Part shown: in pieces, positions 1-6,845 of the stretch
Layout of the letters: each line of letters begins with the position of its first letter
Numbering within the stretch: position 1 is the stretch's first letter
Source: UBA5336 sp964506685
GTDB lineage: Bacteria > Pseudomonadota > Alphaproteobacteria > Caulobacterales > Hyphomonadaceae
Assembly (NCBI GenBank): GCA_964506685.1
Contig: CAZDMQ010000089.1
Location: 1 to 11,381, forward strand
Direction: 5' to 3'
Length of the DNA: 11,381 nucleotides
Notes under the pieces: model-generated
The model's input: only the letters and a program-made list of their open reading frames with translations
The model's database searches: none
What the model was told of the DNA's origin: nothing
Made by a program: the position numbers and the translations under genes

Positions 1-1035
1 ATCATCGGCGACCGCCAGACCGGCAAGACCGCCATCTGCATCGACACGATCCTGAACCAGAAGCAGACCAATGACGCGGCAAAGGATGACAGCGGCAAGC
101 TGTTCTGCGTCTATGTCGCCGTCGGCCAGAAGCGCTCGACCGTGGCCAATGTGGTGAAGATCCTCGAGGAACGCGGGGCGATGGAATATACGGTCGTGGT
201 CGCGGCGACCGCCTCCGAGCCGGCTCCGCTGCAGTATCTGGCACCCTATACCGGCTGCACCATGGGCGAGTACTTCCGCGACAATGGCATGCACGCGCTG
301 ATCATCTATGATGACCTCTCGAAGCAGGCCGTCGCCTACCGGCAGATGTCGCTGTTGCTGCGTCGCCCGCCGGGCCGGGAAGCCTATCCGGGCGACGTGT
401 TCTATCTCCACTCGCGCCTGCTGGAGCGTGCGGCCAAGCTGAATGATGACGAGGGCAATGGCTCTCTGACAGCGCTGCCGATCATCGAGACCCAGGCCAA
501 TGACGTGTCGGCTTACATCCCGACCAATGTGATCTCGATCACCGATGGCCAGATCTTCCTCGAAACCGACCTGTTCTACCAGGGCATCCGCCCGGCGGTG
601 AATGTCGGGCTGTCGGTCTCGCGGGTGGGCTCGGCCGCCCAGACAAAGGCGATGAAGAAGGTCGCCGGCTCCATGAAGGGCGAGCTTGCGCAGTATCGCG
701 AGATGGCGGCGTTCGCGAAGTTCGGCTCCGACCTCGACGCGGCGACGCAGAAACTGCTCAATCGCGGCGCGCGCCTGACCGAGCTGCTGAAGCAGCCGCA
801 GTACAGCCCGCTGCAGATGGAAGAGCAGGTCGTGGTGATCTATGCCGGCACGCGCGGCTATATCGATGGCGTGCCGATCAGCGACGTCGTGCGCTACGAG
901 CAGGACCTGCTGGTGCACCTTCGTGGCCAGAAGAAGGACCTGCTCAAGCAGATCCGCGAGGAGAAGGCCCTGACCGACGAGATCGAAGCGGGTATCAAGG
1001 ACACGCTGGACGCTTTCACCAAGAGCTTCGCCTAG
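1..1035 (+). CDS. atpA: F1 ATP synthase alpha subunit (5' truncated by window edge)
   Basis: This is the C-terminal 344 residues of the alpha subunit, the non-catalytic nucleotide-binding partner of beta in the F1 hexamer on the cytoplasmic face of the inner membrane. The reading frame is open from base 1 and enters at the Walker A motif GDRQTGKT (bases 7-30). The family is usually a little over 500 residues, so roughly 170 N-terminal residues lie outside the window. Further along are the conserved stretch around bases 340-400 (QMSLLLRRPPGREAYPGDVF), the segment ITDGQIFLE and, near bases 589-630, RPAVNVGLSVSRVGSAAQ, all typical of alpha. The C-terminal helical domain ends in LDAFTKSFA. The stop is TAG, and atpG follows 34 nt later, as in the usual alphaproteobacterial order atpH-A-G-D. 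Nothing in the visible part looks broken. Confidence 0.98.
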   Translation: MIGDRQTGKTAICIDTILNQKQTNDAAKDDSGKLFCVYVAVGQKRSTVANVVKILEERGAMEYTVVVAATASEPAPLQYLAPYTGCTMGEYFRDNGMHALIIYDDLSKQAVAYRQMSLLLRRPPGREAYPGDVFYLHSRLLERAAKLNDDEGNGSLTALPIIETQANDVSAYIPTNVISITDGQIFLETDLFYQGIRPAVNVGLSVSRVGSAAQTKAMKKVAGSMKGELAQYREMAAFAKFGSDLDAATQKLLNRGARLTELLKQPQYSPLQMEEQVVVIYAGTRGYIDGVPISDVVRYEQDLLVHLRGQKKDLLKQIREEKALTDEIEAGIKDTLDAFTKSFA

Positions 1036-1069
1036 AGGCCAAGGCCGGAAGGAGCCCGGAGACCACGCC

Positions 1070-1951
1070 ATGCCCAGCCTCAAGGATCTCAAGAACCGTA
1101 TCTCGAGCGTGAAATCCACGCGGAAGATCACCAAGGCCATGCAGCTTGTGGCGGCGGCGAAGCTGAAGCGCGCCCAGCAGGCCGCCGAGGCGGCCCGGCC
1201 CTATGCCGAGCGCATGGCGGCGGTGGTGGCCAACCTGGCCGCATCGGTGGGCGAGGGCGCCAGCGCGCCGCGCCTGCTGTCGGGATCGGGACAGGAGACC
1301 ACGCACGTGCTGGTCGTCCTGACCGCCGAACGCGGGCTGTGCGGCGGGTTCAACTCCTACGTCGTCAAGCAGGCGAGGACGCGGATCGGCGAGCTGCGCG
1401 CCGAAGGCCGGACCGTGAAGATCATCACGGTCGGCAAGAAGGGGCGGGAACAGCTCGCCCGGGAATATGGCGACCTGTTCATCGACCATGTCGACCTGTC
1501 CACGGTGAAGAGCGATTACACCGACAGCGGGATCGCGCTGGGTCACCGTCTGACCCGGGGCTTCGAGGCCGGCGAGTTCGATGTGGCGACGCTTGTCTAC
1601 TCGCAGTTCCGCTCGGTGCTGAGCCAGGTGCCGACGGCGCAACAGCTGATCCCGGTGAAACCGCCCGAGGATGCCGACACCATCGATCTCGGCGGCGCGT
1701 GCTATATCTACGAGCCGTCCGAGCCGGAAATTCTCGACGTGCTGCTGCCGCGCTACATCAACACGCAGATCATCTCCGCGATGCTGGAAAGTGCCGCCGG
1801 CGAGCAAGCCGCACGGATGTCGGCCATGGACAATGCGACCCGGAATGCGGGCGAGATGATCGACAGCCTGTCGCTGCAGTACAACCGCGCGCGCCAGGCC
1901 TCCATCACGAAGGAGCTGATCGAAATCATCTCCGGGGCCGAGGCGCTATAG
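1070..1951 (+). CDS. atpG: F1 ATP synthase gamma subunit
   Basis: This gene encodes the 293-residue gamma subunit, the central stalk that rotates inside the alpha/beta hexamer and couples it to the membrane c-ring. The N-terminal helix starts MPSLKDLKNRISSVKSTRKI, continuing into KAMQLVAAAKLKRAQ. The Rossmann-like middle contains LTAERGLCGGFNS. The C-terminal helix carries the hallmark NATRNAGEMIDSLSLQYNRA and RQASITKELIEIISGAEAL. The length is normal for the family. The ATG at 1070 has GGAG 8 nt upstream (1058-1061) and a stronger AAGGAG further back (1049-1054). It is co-directional with atpA (34 nt upstream) and with the extended atpD frame (9 nt downstream). Its stop codon TAG (1949-1951) is in the same reading frame as the downstream atpD frame, so only this amber codon and three sense codons separate the two coding regions. 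Confidence 0.98.
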   Translation: MPSLKDLKNRISSVKSTRKITKAMQLVAAAKLKRAQQAAEAARPYAERMAAVVANLAASVGEGASAPRLLSGSGQETTHVLVVLTAERGLCGGFNSYVVKQARTRIGELRAEGRTVKIITVGKKGREQLAREYGDLFIDHVDLSTVKSDYTDSGIALGHRLTRGFEAGEFDVATLVYSQFRSVLSQVPTAQQLIPVKPPEDADTIDLGGACYIYEPSEPEILDVLLPRYINTQIISAMLESAAGEQAARMSAMDNATRNAGEMIDSLSLQYNRARQASITKELIEIISGAEAL

Positions 1952-1960
1952 GGGACGGGC

Positions 1961-2170
1961 ATGGCTTTCTGGGTTTACGAGAACAGGATTTCGAAGCGCG
2001 GGCGGATCCATATCGGCAGCTGCCGGTACTGCAATGACGGCCAGGGCGTGGGCGGCGACCCGGACAATGACGACGACACCTGGCATGGCCCCTTCGACAC
2101 GTTCGAAGCGGCCGAGGACTGTGCCCGCGGGCTCGACTACAAGGACGTGCGCCCGTGCGGGGTGTGCAAG
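1961..2170 (+). other. Two-CxxC N-terminal domain encoded upstream of the beta subunit
   Basis: These 70 codons begin MAFWVYENRISKRGRIHIGS and contain C21-x-x-C24, an acidic loop at residues 33-39 (DPDNDDD), the segment WHGPFDTFEAAEDCA with a further Cys at 54, and C66-x-x-C69 near the end. Two spaced CxxC pairs suggest a zinc-ribbon-like fold; this is inference from spacing alone. From memory, short standalone hypothetical proteins of Alphaproteobacteria share the layout of an aromatic-rich start, a Cys-x-x-Cys-Asn-Asp-Gly motif, a Trp-x-Gly-Pro-Phe motif and a terminal CxxC. No function is known to me. It starts 9 nt after atpG and runs on in frame into atpD, so it is either a fused domain or a small gene that has lost its stop codon. 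Confidence 0.7.
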
Positions 2171-3835
2171 CCGCAGATGGTGGAGAAGGATGCGCTGCAC
2201 GCCGCCGAACCGCTGAAGTCAGGCGCGACCGGGGCCAGCGCAGGTGCGGGTGCCGCACCGCACCTGACCGACCGCCGCGCGCATGCCGATACGCCAGCCA
2301 AGTCGGCGCCCGTTTCGGCGGCATCCGCCTCGCCCAAAGCTGCGGCCGCTGCCCCGCCAGCCGCCCCGAACCGACCCCAGAAGAAAACCGCTCCCAAGGA
2401 GACGAGCCGCATGAGTACTGCTGCAAATGTGAAGGGCCAGATTTCCCAGGTGATCGGCGCCGTTGTCGATGTTGAATTCGACGGTCATCTGCCGGACATC
2501 CTGAATGCTCTGGAAACCGACAATAATGGTAGCCGCCTGGTGCTCGAAGTGGCCCAGCATCTCGGCGAGAATGCCGTGCGGACCATCGCCATGGACTCCA
2601 CCGAAGGCCTGGTCCGTGGCCAGGATGTGGTCGATCTCGGCGGCCCCATCGAGGTGCCGGTCGGACCGGGTACGCTCGGCCGGATTCTCAATGTGATCGG
2701 CGAGCCGATCGACGAGCGCGGTCCGGTCAACTCGGAGATTCGCCGCGCCATTCACCAGCCGGCGCCCGACTTCGTCGACCAGTCCACCGAGCAGGAAATC
2801 CTCGTTACGGGGATCAAGGTGATCGACCTGCTCTGCCCCTACACCAAGGGCGGCAAGATCGGCCTGTTCGGCGGCGCCGGGGTCGGCAAGACCGTGCTGA
2901 TCCAGGAGCTGATCAACAATATCGCGAAACTGTTCGGCGGCTATTCGGTGTTCGCCGGGGTTGGCGAGCGCACGCGCGAAGGCAATGACCTCTACCACGA
3001 GATGCAAGACGCCAAGGTGATCAACCTGTCCGGCGAAAGCCGCGCGACGCTGGTCTATGGTCAGATGAACGAGCCGCCCGGCGCGCGCGCCCGGGTCGCG
3101 CTGGCCGGCCTCGCCCAGGCCGAGTACTTCCGCGACGAGGAAGGCAAGGACGTGCTGTTCTTCGTCGACAACATCTTCCGCTTCACCCAGGCCGGCGCCG
3201 AAGTGTCGGCCCTGCTCGGCCGGATCCCCTCGGCGGTGGGTTACCAGCCCACCCTGGCGACCGACATGGGCCAACTGCAGGAACGGATCACCTCGACCAA
3301 CAAGGGTTCGATCACCTCGGTGCAGGCCGTCTACGTGCCGGCCGACGACCTGACCGACCCGGCACCGGCCACCTCGTTTGCCCACCTCGACGCGACCACG
3401 GTGCTGAACCGGGCGATCGCCGAAAAGGGCATCTATCCGGCCGTGGACCCGCTGGATTCGACGTCCCGGATCCTCGATCCCTTCGTGATCGGCGATGAGC
3501 ATTACCAGGTGGCGCGGGGCGTCCAGGAGATCCTGCAGCGCTACAAGGAACTCCAGGACATCATCGCCATTCTCGGCATGGACGAGCTCAGCGAGGACGA
3601 CAAGCTCGCCGTGGCCCGCGCCCGAAAAGTGGAACGCTTCCTCAGCCAGCCCTTCGACGTGGCCGAGGTGTTCACCGGCAGCCCCGGTGTGCAGGTCAAG
3701 CTCGAAGACACGATCAAGGGCTTCAAGGGCCTGATCGAAGGCGATTATGACCACCTTCCGGAACAGTCCTTCTACATGGTCGGCACCATCGACGAAGCGG
3801 TGAAGAAGGCCGAGAAGATGCTGGAAGACGCATAG
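1961..3835 (+). CDS. atpD: F1 ATP synthase beta subunit with an N-terminal two-CxxC domain fusion
   Basis: The open frame encodes 624 residues, about 150 more than a normal beta subunit. Residues 1-70 form a small domain with CxxC at 21/24 and 66/69. Residues 71-150 are an Ala/Pro/Lys-rich linker. From Met151 (base 2411) the protein is a complete catalytic beta subunit of about 474 residues: KGQISQVIGAVVDVEF at its start, Walker A GGAGVGKT (bases 2870-2893), GERTREGNDLYHEM with the catalytic Glu, VYGQMNEPPGARARV, LLGRIPSAVGYQPTLATDMG, and a DELSEED-type loop (DELSEDDK). The beta part is intact and should hydrolyse and synthesise ATP in F1. The upstream ATG has only a weak GGGG-type ribosome site, while the internal ATG at 2411 has AAGGAG 9 nt ahead; either or both may be used. 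No stop separates the two parts. If only the internal start is used, the gene is 2411-3835 and the upstream part needs another explanation. Confidence 0.9.
   Translation: MAFWVYENRISKRGRIHIGSCRYCNDGQGVGGDPDNDDDTWHGPFDTFEAAEDCARGLDYKDVRPCGVCKPQMVEKDALHAAEPLKSGATGASAGAGAAPHLTDRRAHADTPAKSAPVSAASASPKAAAAAPPAAPNRPQKKTAPKETSRMSTAANVKGQISQVIGAVVDVEFDGHLPDILNALETDNNGSRLVLEVAQHLGENAVRTIAMDSTEGLVRGQDVVDLGGPIEVPVGPGTLGRILNVIGEPIDERGPVNSEIRRAIHQPAPDFVDQSTEQEILVTGIKVIDLLCPYTKGGKIGLFGGAGVGKTVLIQELINNIAKLFGGYSVFAGVGERTREGNDLYHEMQDAKVINLSGESRATLVYGQMNEPPGARARVALAGLAQAEYFRDEEGKDVLFFVDNIFRFTQAGAEVSALLGRIPSAVGYQPTLATDMGQLQERITSTNKGSITSVQAVYVPADDLTDPAPATSFAHLDATTVLNRAIAEKGIYPAVDPLDSTSRILDPFVIGDEHYQVARGVQEILQRYKELQDIIAILGMDELSEDDKLAVARARKVERFLSQPFDVAEVFTGSPGVQVKLEDTIKGFKGLIEGDYDHLPEQSFYMVGTIDEAVKKAEKMLEDA
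2171..2410 (+). other. Ala/Pro/Lys-rich linker between the CxxC domain and the beta subunit
   Basis: About 80 residues of low complexity, rich in Ala, Pro, Ser and Lys (for example SPKAAAAAPPAAPNRPQKK), lead into the beta subunit. It is probably disordered, and its last 15 or so residues are basic. The third codon positions remain mostly G or C, as expected for translated DNA in this genome. As I recall, beta subunits of Caulobacter relatives carry a comparable Ala/Pro/Lys-rich leader without the CxxC domain, which would fit the linker being older than the domain fusion. That comparison is from memory, not from an alignment. Confidence 0.65.
2396..2413 (+). promoter_or_regulatory. Internal ribosome binding site and ATG for a canonical-length beta subunit
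   Basis: AAGGAG at 2396-2401 lies 9 nt before the ATG at 2411, inside the long open frame and in the same frame. The ATG opens a protein (MSTAANVKGQISQVIGAVVD) whose length, about 474 residues, matches normal beta subunits. The match to the anti-Shine-Dalgarno sequence is better than that before the upstream ATG at 1961 (GGGGAC). This suggests a real second start, although AAG-GAG is also simply Lys-Glu in the long frame. Confidence 0.6.
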
Positions 3836-3863
3836 ATTCAAGGTGCCGGTATCGACACAGGCA

Positions 3864-3901
3864 AGAGGGGCTGCGGCATGGTCTGCAGCCCCTTTCTTCT
3901 T
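3864..3901 (+). terminator. Rho-independent terminator of the atp operon
   Basis: AGGGGCTGC (3866-3874) pairs perfectly with GCAGCCCCT (3885-3893) around a 10-nt loop. One G-T and one A-T pair can extend the stem outward. A T-rich run, TTTCTTCTT, follows at 3893-3901. It begins about 30 nt after the atpD stop, so transcription of the operon most likely ends here and no further atp gene is co-transcribed. On the opposite strand the tail is poor in T, so it should act mainly in the + direction. Confidence 0.85.
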
Positions 3902-3904
3902 GCA

Positions 3905-3926
3905 GGGTCGGGCTCCGCCCTGACCC
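3905..3926. repeat. GC-rich hairpin in the convergent intergenic region
   Basis: GGGTC-GGGC pairs with GCCC-GACCC around a TCC loop, with a single bulged T at 3921. It lies 19 nt beyond the stop codon of the EthD gene on the minus strand and just after the T-run of the atp terminator. No T-tract follows it on either strand. It may stabilise or help end the minus-strand transcript, or be one copy of a dispersed palindrome; a single window cannot tell. Confidence 0.5.
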
Positions 3927-3945
3927 GGGTGTCATTCGGTGAGGA

Positions 3946-4311
3946 TCAGAAGATCTCGTGTTCCTCGGTCATGAAGACGCGCGAATTCGCGAAATCGATG
4001 AAGCGGGCCTCGTCCTTGGCAAGGGCCTTGCCGGCGGCGATGCCCTCCGGCGTCGCCATGCCGGCCTCGAGATCGGTGCGCGACCGCCACCAGACCTCGG
4101 TGATGCCGTCATAGGCCGGCGCCAGTCCCCGGCTTTCGATGAAGCCGGCATTGAGATCGTCCATCCCGGTATGGCTCTGGACGTATCGCACCGCGCGGAT
4201 GGCCTCGGCATAGTGCCTGACCAGCGGGCCATGATCCTCGAGCCAGGTGCGGCAGAAATCCTCGCGGCTCATGCCGGCCTTCCGGGTAATGCAGTAGACG
4301 AGCTTTATCAT
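3946..4311 (-). CDS. EthD-domain protein (dimeric alpha/beta-barrel fold)
   Basis: A 121-residue protein starting MIKLVYCITRKAGMSREDF and continuing into the typical EthD signature of the form W-x-x-x-H-G-P-L-V (WLEDHGPLVRHY, residues about 24-35). The middle has YDGITEVWWRSRTDLE, and the end is FANSRVFMTEEHEIF. The EthD family consists of small proteins with a ferredoxin-like dimeric alpha/beta-barrel fold. The founding member sits in an ethyl tert-butyl ether degradation cluster, but most members have no defined reaction, so no substrate is assigned. No signal peptide is visible, so it is cytoplasmic. The ATG at 4311 has an excellent GGAGGA 5 nt upstream. It follows the beta-lactamase gene by 29 nt in the same direction, so co-transcription is likely. 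It is the last gene of the minus-strand run. Confidence 0.85.
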   Translation of the reverse strand: MIKLVYCITRKAGMSREDFCRTWLEDHGPLVRHYAEAIRAVRYVQSHTGMDDLNAGFIESRGLAPAYDGITEVWWRSRTDLEAGMATPEGIAAGKALAKDEARFIDFANSRVFMTEEHEIF

Positions 4312-4340
4312 ATCGGTCCTCCCAGTTTTATCGTCCGGGG

Positions 4341-5261
4341 TCAGACTAGGCGTTCGACGAGCTCGCGGGCAATGGCTGCGTGGGCGAAATCACGCTCCTG
4401 CGCGGCGGGCTGGGGCACATTCAGGAAGCTGACGATGAGCAGGGGGCCCGACCTGCCCGTAGGATCAATGGCAAAGGCCAAGTCATTGGACTGGTCGTTC
4501 GCGGAGGTGCCGGTCTTGTCCCCGGAGATCCAGTCGCGCGGCAAGCCGGCGCGCAGGCGTTGCAGGCCGGTGCGGGTATCGATCATCCAGCCGCGCAGCC
4601 TGTCGCGCGAAGCCGGCGTCAGCAGGTCCTCGAACAGGAAGCGGGTCATGAGCACCAGCATCGCGGCGGGCGTGGTGGTGTCCCACGCCTCGCCCTCGAC
4701 ATTCCGGTTGAGCTCGGGTTCCCAGCGGTCGAGCCGGGTGGTGAGATCGCCGAGTTCACGCAGGCGCGCGGTGAAGCCCGACGGCCCGTCAAGGGTGCGC
4801 AGCAGGAGATTCGCCGCGGTGTTGTCGCTTACCGTGACGGCGGCTTCGCATAGCGCAGCGAGGCTCATCCCCGTTGACACCTGGCCTTCCGTGACGGGGG
4901 CATAATCGAGCAGGTCGGCTTCGGTGTATGTGAGGATGCGGTCGAGCTGGTCCTCGCCGGCATCAACGCGGCGCAGGACCAGGGCGGCAAGAATCCACTT
5001 GAAGGTGGAGCACATGGCATGGCGTTCATCGGCGCGATGGCTGAACCCCTCGCCGGTGCCGAGATTGATGGCGGCGACGCCGACGCGTCCGCCAGTGGCG
5101 TCCTCGATATCGACGATGGGGTCGGTGAGGGCGGCTTCGGGCACCTCCTCATCGACGGCCTCACCGGGCTGGCAGCCGGCGATCATGAAGCCGGTGCTCC
5201 CAAGCGCGAGGAGGACGGAACGCCGCGACCACGAGGTCCTGACGAGGTGATACAAGGGCAT
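4341..5261 (-). CDS. Class A (serine) beta-lactamase, predicted lipoprotein
   Basis: This 306-residue protein carries all class A catalytic motifs. Numbered from the ATG at 5261: S85-T-F-K88 (nucleophile motif), S145-D-N147, E181-P-E-L-N185 in the omega-loop (the Ambler Glu166 equivalent) and K249-T-G. It should open beta-lactam rings in the periplasm; the spectrum cannot be read from sequence. A Cys sits just before the nucleophile (Ambler 69), but KTG is followed by TSAND, so the Cys238 partner of GES/KPC-type enzymes is absent. The N-terminus has a Tat-like SRRSVLLAL and a lipobox ending IAGC (Cys30), implying a lipoprotein, perhaps Tat-exported. A GTG three codons upstream (5270) is an alternative start; neither start has a strong ribosome site. 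It lies 90 nt after the M16 pair, with no recognisable promoter or terminator in the gap. No AmpR- or BlaI-type regulator is nearby. Confidence 0.92.
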   Translation of the reverse strand: MPLYHLVRTSWSRRSVLLALGSTGFMIAGCQPGEAVDEEVPEAALTDPIVDIEDATGGRVGVAAINLGTGEGFSHRADERHAMCSTFKWILAALVLRRVDAGEDQLDRILTYTEADLLDYAPVTEGQVSTGMSLAALCEAAVTVSDNTAANLLLRTLDGPSGFTARLRELGDLTTRLDRWEPELNRNVEGEAWDTTTPAAMLVLMTRFLFEDLLTPASRDRLRGWMIDTRTGLQRLRAGLPRDWISGDKTGTSANDQSNDLAFAIDPTGRSGPLLIVSFLNVPQPAAQERDFAHAAIARELVERLV

Positions 5262-5351
5262 TGTGCACACTCGGAGATGGATGATCCACGCGCGTTAAAC
5301 CCGGAATCAGGCCAGATGGTGGCATGATCCGCGCCCGGCTTGCGAGGCCAT

Positions 5352-6845
5352 TCAGGGACCCGTCTGCGGGCCGGTATCACCGATCGGCTCAGGATCGGCA
5401 GGAGGGCTCCCGGCAAGACCCTCGGCAAGCCCCTGGGGCTCGCCGACGACGACGAAGGTGAACCGGTCCGGGGCCAGCCATTCGGCGGCCACGCGGTTCA
5501 CGTCCTCGAGGCTCACACTGGCGATCTCGGCATTGCGCCGGTCGAAGTAATCGACGCCCAGGGCCTGCTGGCGCACGCTCATCATGTTGCCGGCGATCTT
5601 GGCATTGCTGTCGAAGCCGAGCGGATAGGAGCCGATCATGTAGGCCTTGGCGTCGGCGAGTTCACCGGCGGTGATGCCCTCTTCGGCGACCTTGCGCAGC
5701 TCCTCCTCGACCCCGGCGACGAAGGCTCCGGCGCTCTCGTTCTTCGTTTGGCCACTGCCGGACCAGGTCTTGAGGTAGTCGCTGGTCCAGTTGAGACCGG
5801 TGAGCACGCCATAGGTGAGGCCCTGTTCGACGCGCAGCGTCTTCATCAGCCGGCTCTCGAAACCGCCGCCGCCGACAGTGTAATTCAGCACAGTGGCGGG
5901 GAAGAAGTCGGGATGGTCACGGCCCGGGCCCGGTGCGACGAAGCGTACGAGGCTCTGCGGCTGGGGCAGCCTGGTAATGATCGGTGCGGGCGGCGGGGGC
6001 GGCAGGGTGATCGGCTCGAACCGCGCGGTGTCGCCAGTTTCGGGCAGTGCGGCAGCGATCTGGTCGACAAGCGGCGCCAGCTCGGCGGGGGAGACGGCAC
6101 CAACGGCGGTAACGAGCAGCCCGTCGGCCGTCATCAGCCGGTCCTTGTGGGCAAGGGCCGCCTCACGGGTGCGGGCGGTGACGCTCGCCTCGGTGAGGTC
6201 GCGGGCGTAGACATGATCGGGATAAAGAGCGGCTTCCAGCGCTTCGCTGGCGAGGTAGCTGGCCTGGGTTTCGCGCTGCTTTATCGCGATGAGGTCCTCG
6301 CGGCGATGGCGCTCGAACGGGCCCTCATCGAAGCGCGGTTCGGCAAAGGCGAGGGCGACGAGATCCATCGCCGCGGCAGCATTGTCGGTGAGCATCGTGG
6401 CCGAGCACTGGGTCCAGTCGCTGCCGGCGCTGCAGCCGAAACTCATGTTGAGCTCTTCCATGCGGCGCTGGAAGTCGAGCGCGGTGAGCGTACCGGCGCC
6501 TTCGTTCATCTGGTAGGCGACGGCATCGGACAGACCCTCCAGGCCCTCGGGGTCGTTCACCGCGCCGGCATTCCACGCCATTTCGAGCGACAGGATCGGG
6601 ATCGAGGGCTCGCTCACCAGCCAGACCGACACCCCGCCGGGGGTCACGAATTGCTGGATCTCGGCGAAATCGCCGCTGTGGACGGTGACATCCATGGCCG
6701 CATAGGGGTCGGCCGGGGCGACGGTGTCAGCGGCGGGTGCTGCAGCTGTTGCAGGTGGTGTGGCGGTGTCGGCCGGAACAGCCGTCTGGCAAGCAGAGAG
6801 AAGGGCGAAGGATGCGGCCGCGGCGGCCAGCATAGGGCGGATCAT
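5352..6845 (-). CDS. M16 family protein, catalytically inactive (R/Y-motif) partner, predicted lipoprotein
   Basis: A 497-residue member of the M16 (pitrilysin/processing peptidase) family without the zinc-binding HxxEH motif. At the equivalent place (residues 107-111) it reads DAVAY. It keeps the R-x-x-x-G-x-x-Y motif of the non-catalytic subunit (R338-VEQ-G342-LT-Y345, within LRVEQGLTYGV). In two-subunit M16 enzymes such a partner helps bind substrate while the HxxEH subunit cuts. The N-terminus (MIRPMLAAAAASFALLSAC) is a lipoprotein signal with Cys19, followed by a roughly 30-residue Ala/Thr/Pro linker, so the protein is probably membrane-anchored and periplasmic. The ATG at 6845 overlaps the TGA of the upstream active M16 gene (ATGA), indicating translational coupling and roughly equal synthesis. 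The C-terminus ends in a Pro-rich tail. Confidence 0.92.
   Translation of the reverse strand: MIRPMLAAAAASFALLSACQTAVPADTATPPATAAAPAADTVAPADPYAAMDVTVHSGDFAEIQQFVTPGGVSVWLVSEPSIPILSLEMAWNAGAVNDPEGLEGLSDAVAYQMNEGAGTLTALDFQRRMEELNMSFGCSAGSDWTQCSATMLTDNAAAAMDLVALAFAEPRFDEGPFERHRREDLIAIKQRETQASYLASEALEAALYPDHVYARDLTEASVTARTREAALAHKDRLMTADGLLVTAVGAVSPAELAPLVDQIAAALPETGDTARFEPITLPPPPPAPIITRLPQPQSLVRFVAPGPGRDHPDFFPATVLNYTVGGGGFESRLMKTLRVEQGLTYGVLTGLNWTSDYLKTWSGSGQTKNESAGAFVAGVEEELRKVAEEGITAGELADAKAYMIGSYPLGFDSNAKIAGNMMSVRQQALGVDYFDRRNAEIASVSLEDVNRVAAEWLAPDRFTFVVVGEPQGLAEGLAGSPPADPEPIGDTGPQTGP

Noticed and set aside
2155..2475. A small Cys/Arg-rich + strand frame across the linker and start of beta
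   Set aside because: It is out of frame with the recognisable protein on both sides and has the Arg-rich look of a GC shadow frame.
2219..3841. A 540-codon open frame on the minus strand opposite atpD
   Set aside because: It lies fully antisense to a well-recognised gene, resembles no family, and is expected where GC-rich codon bias leaves the opposite strand free of stops.
5262..5351. A promoter or terminator between the M16 pair and the beta-lactamase
   Set aside because: I saw no convincing -35/-10 pair, hairpin or T-run in these 90 bases on the minus strand.
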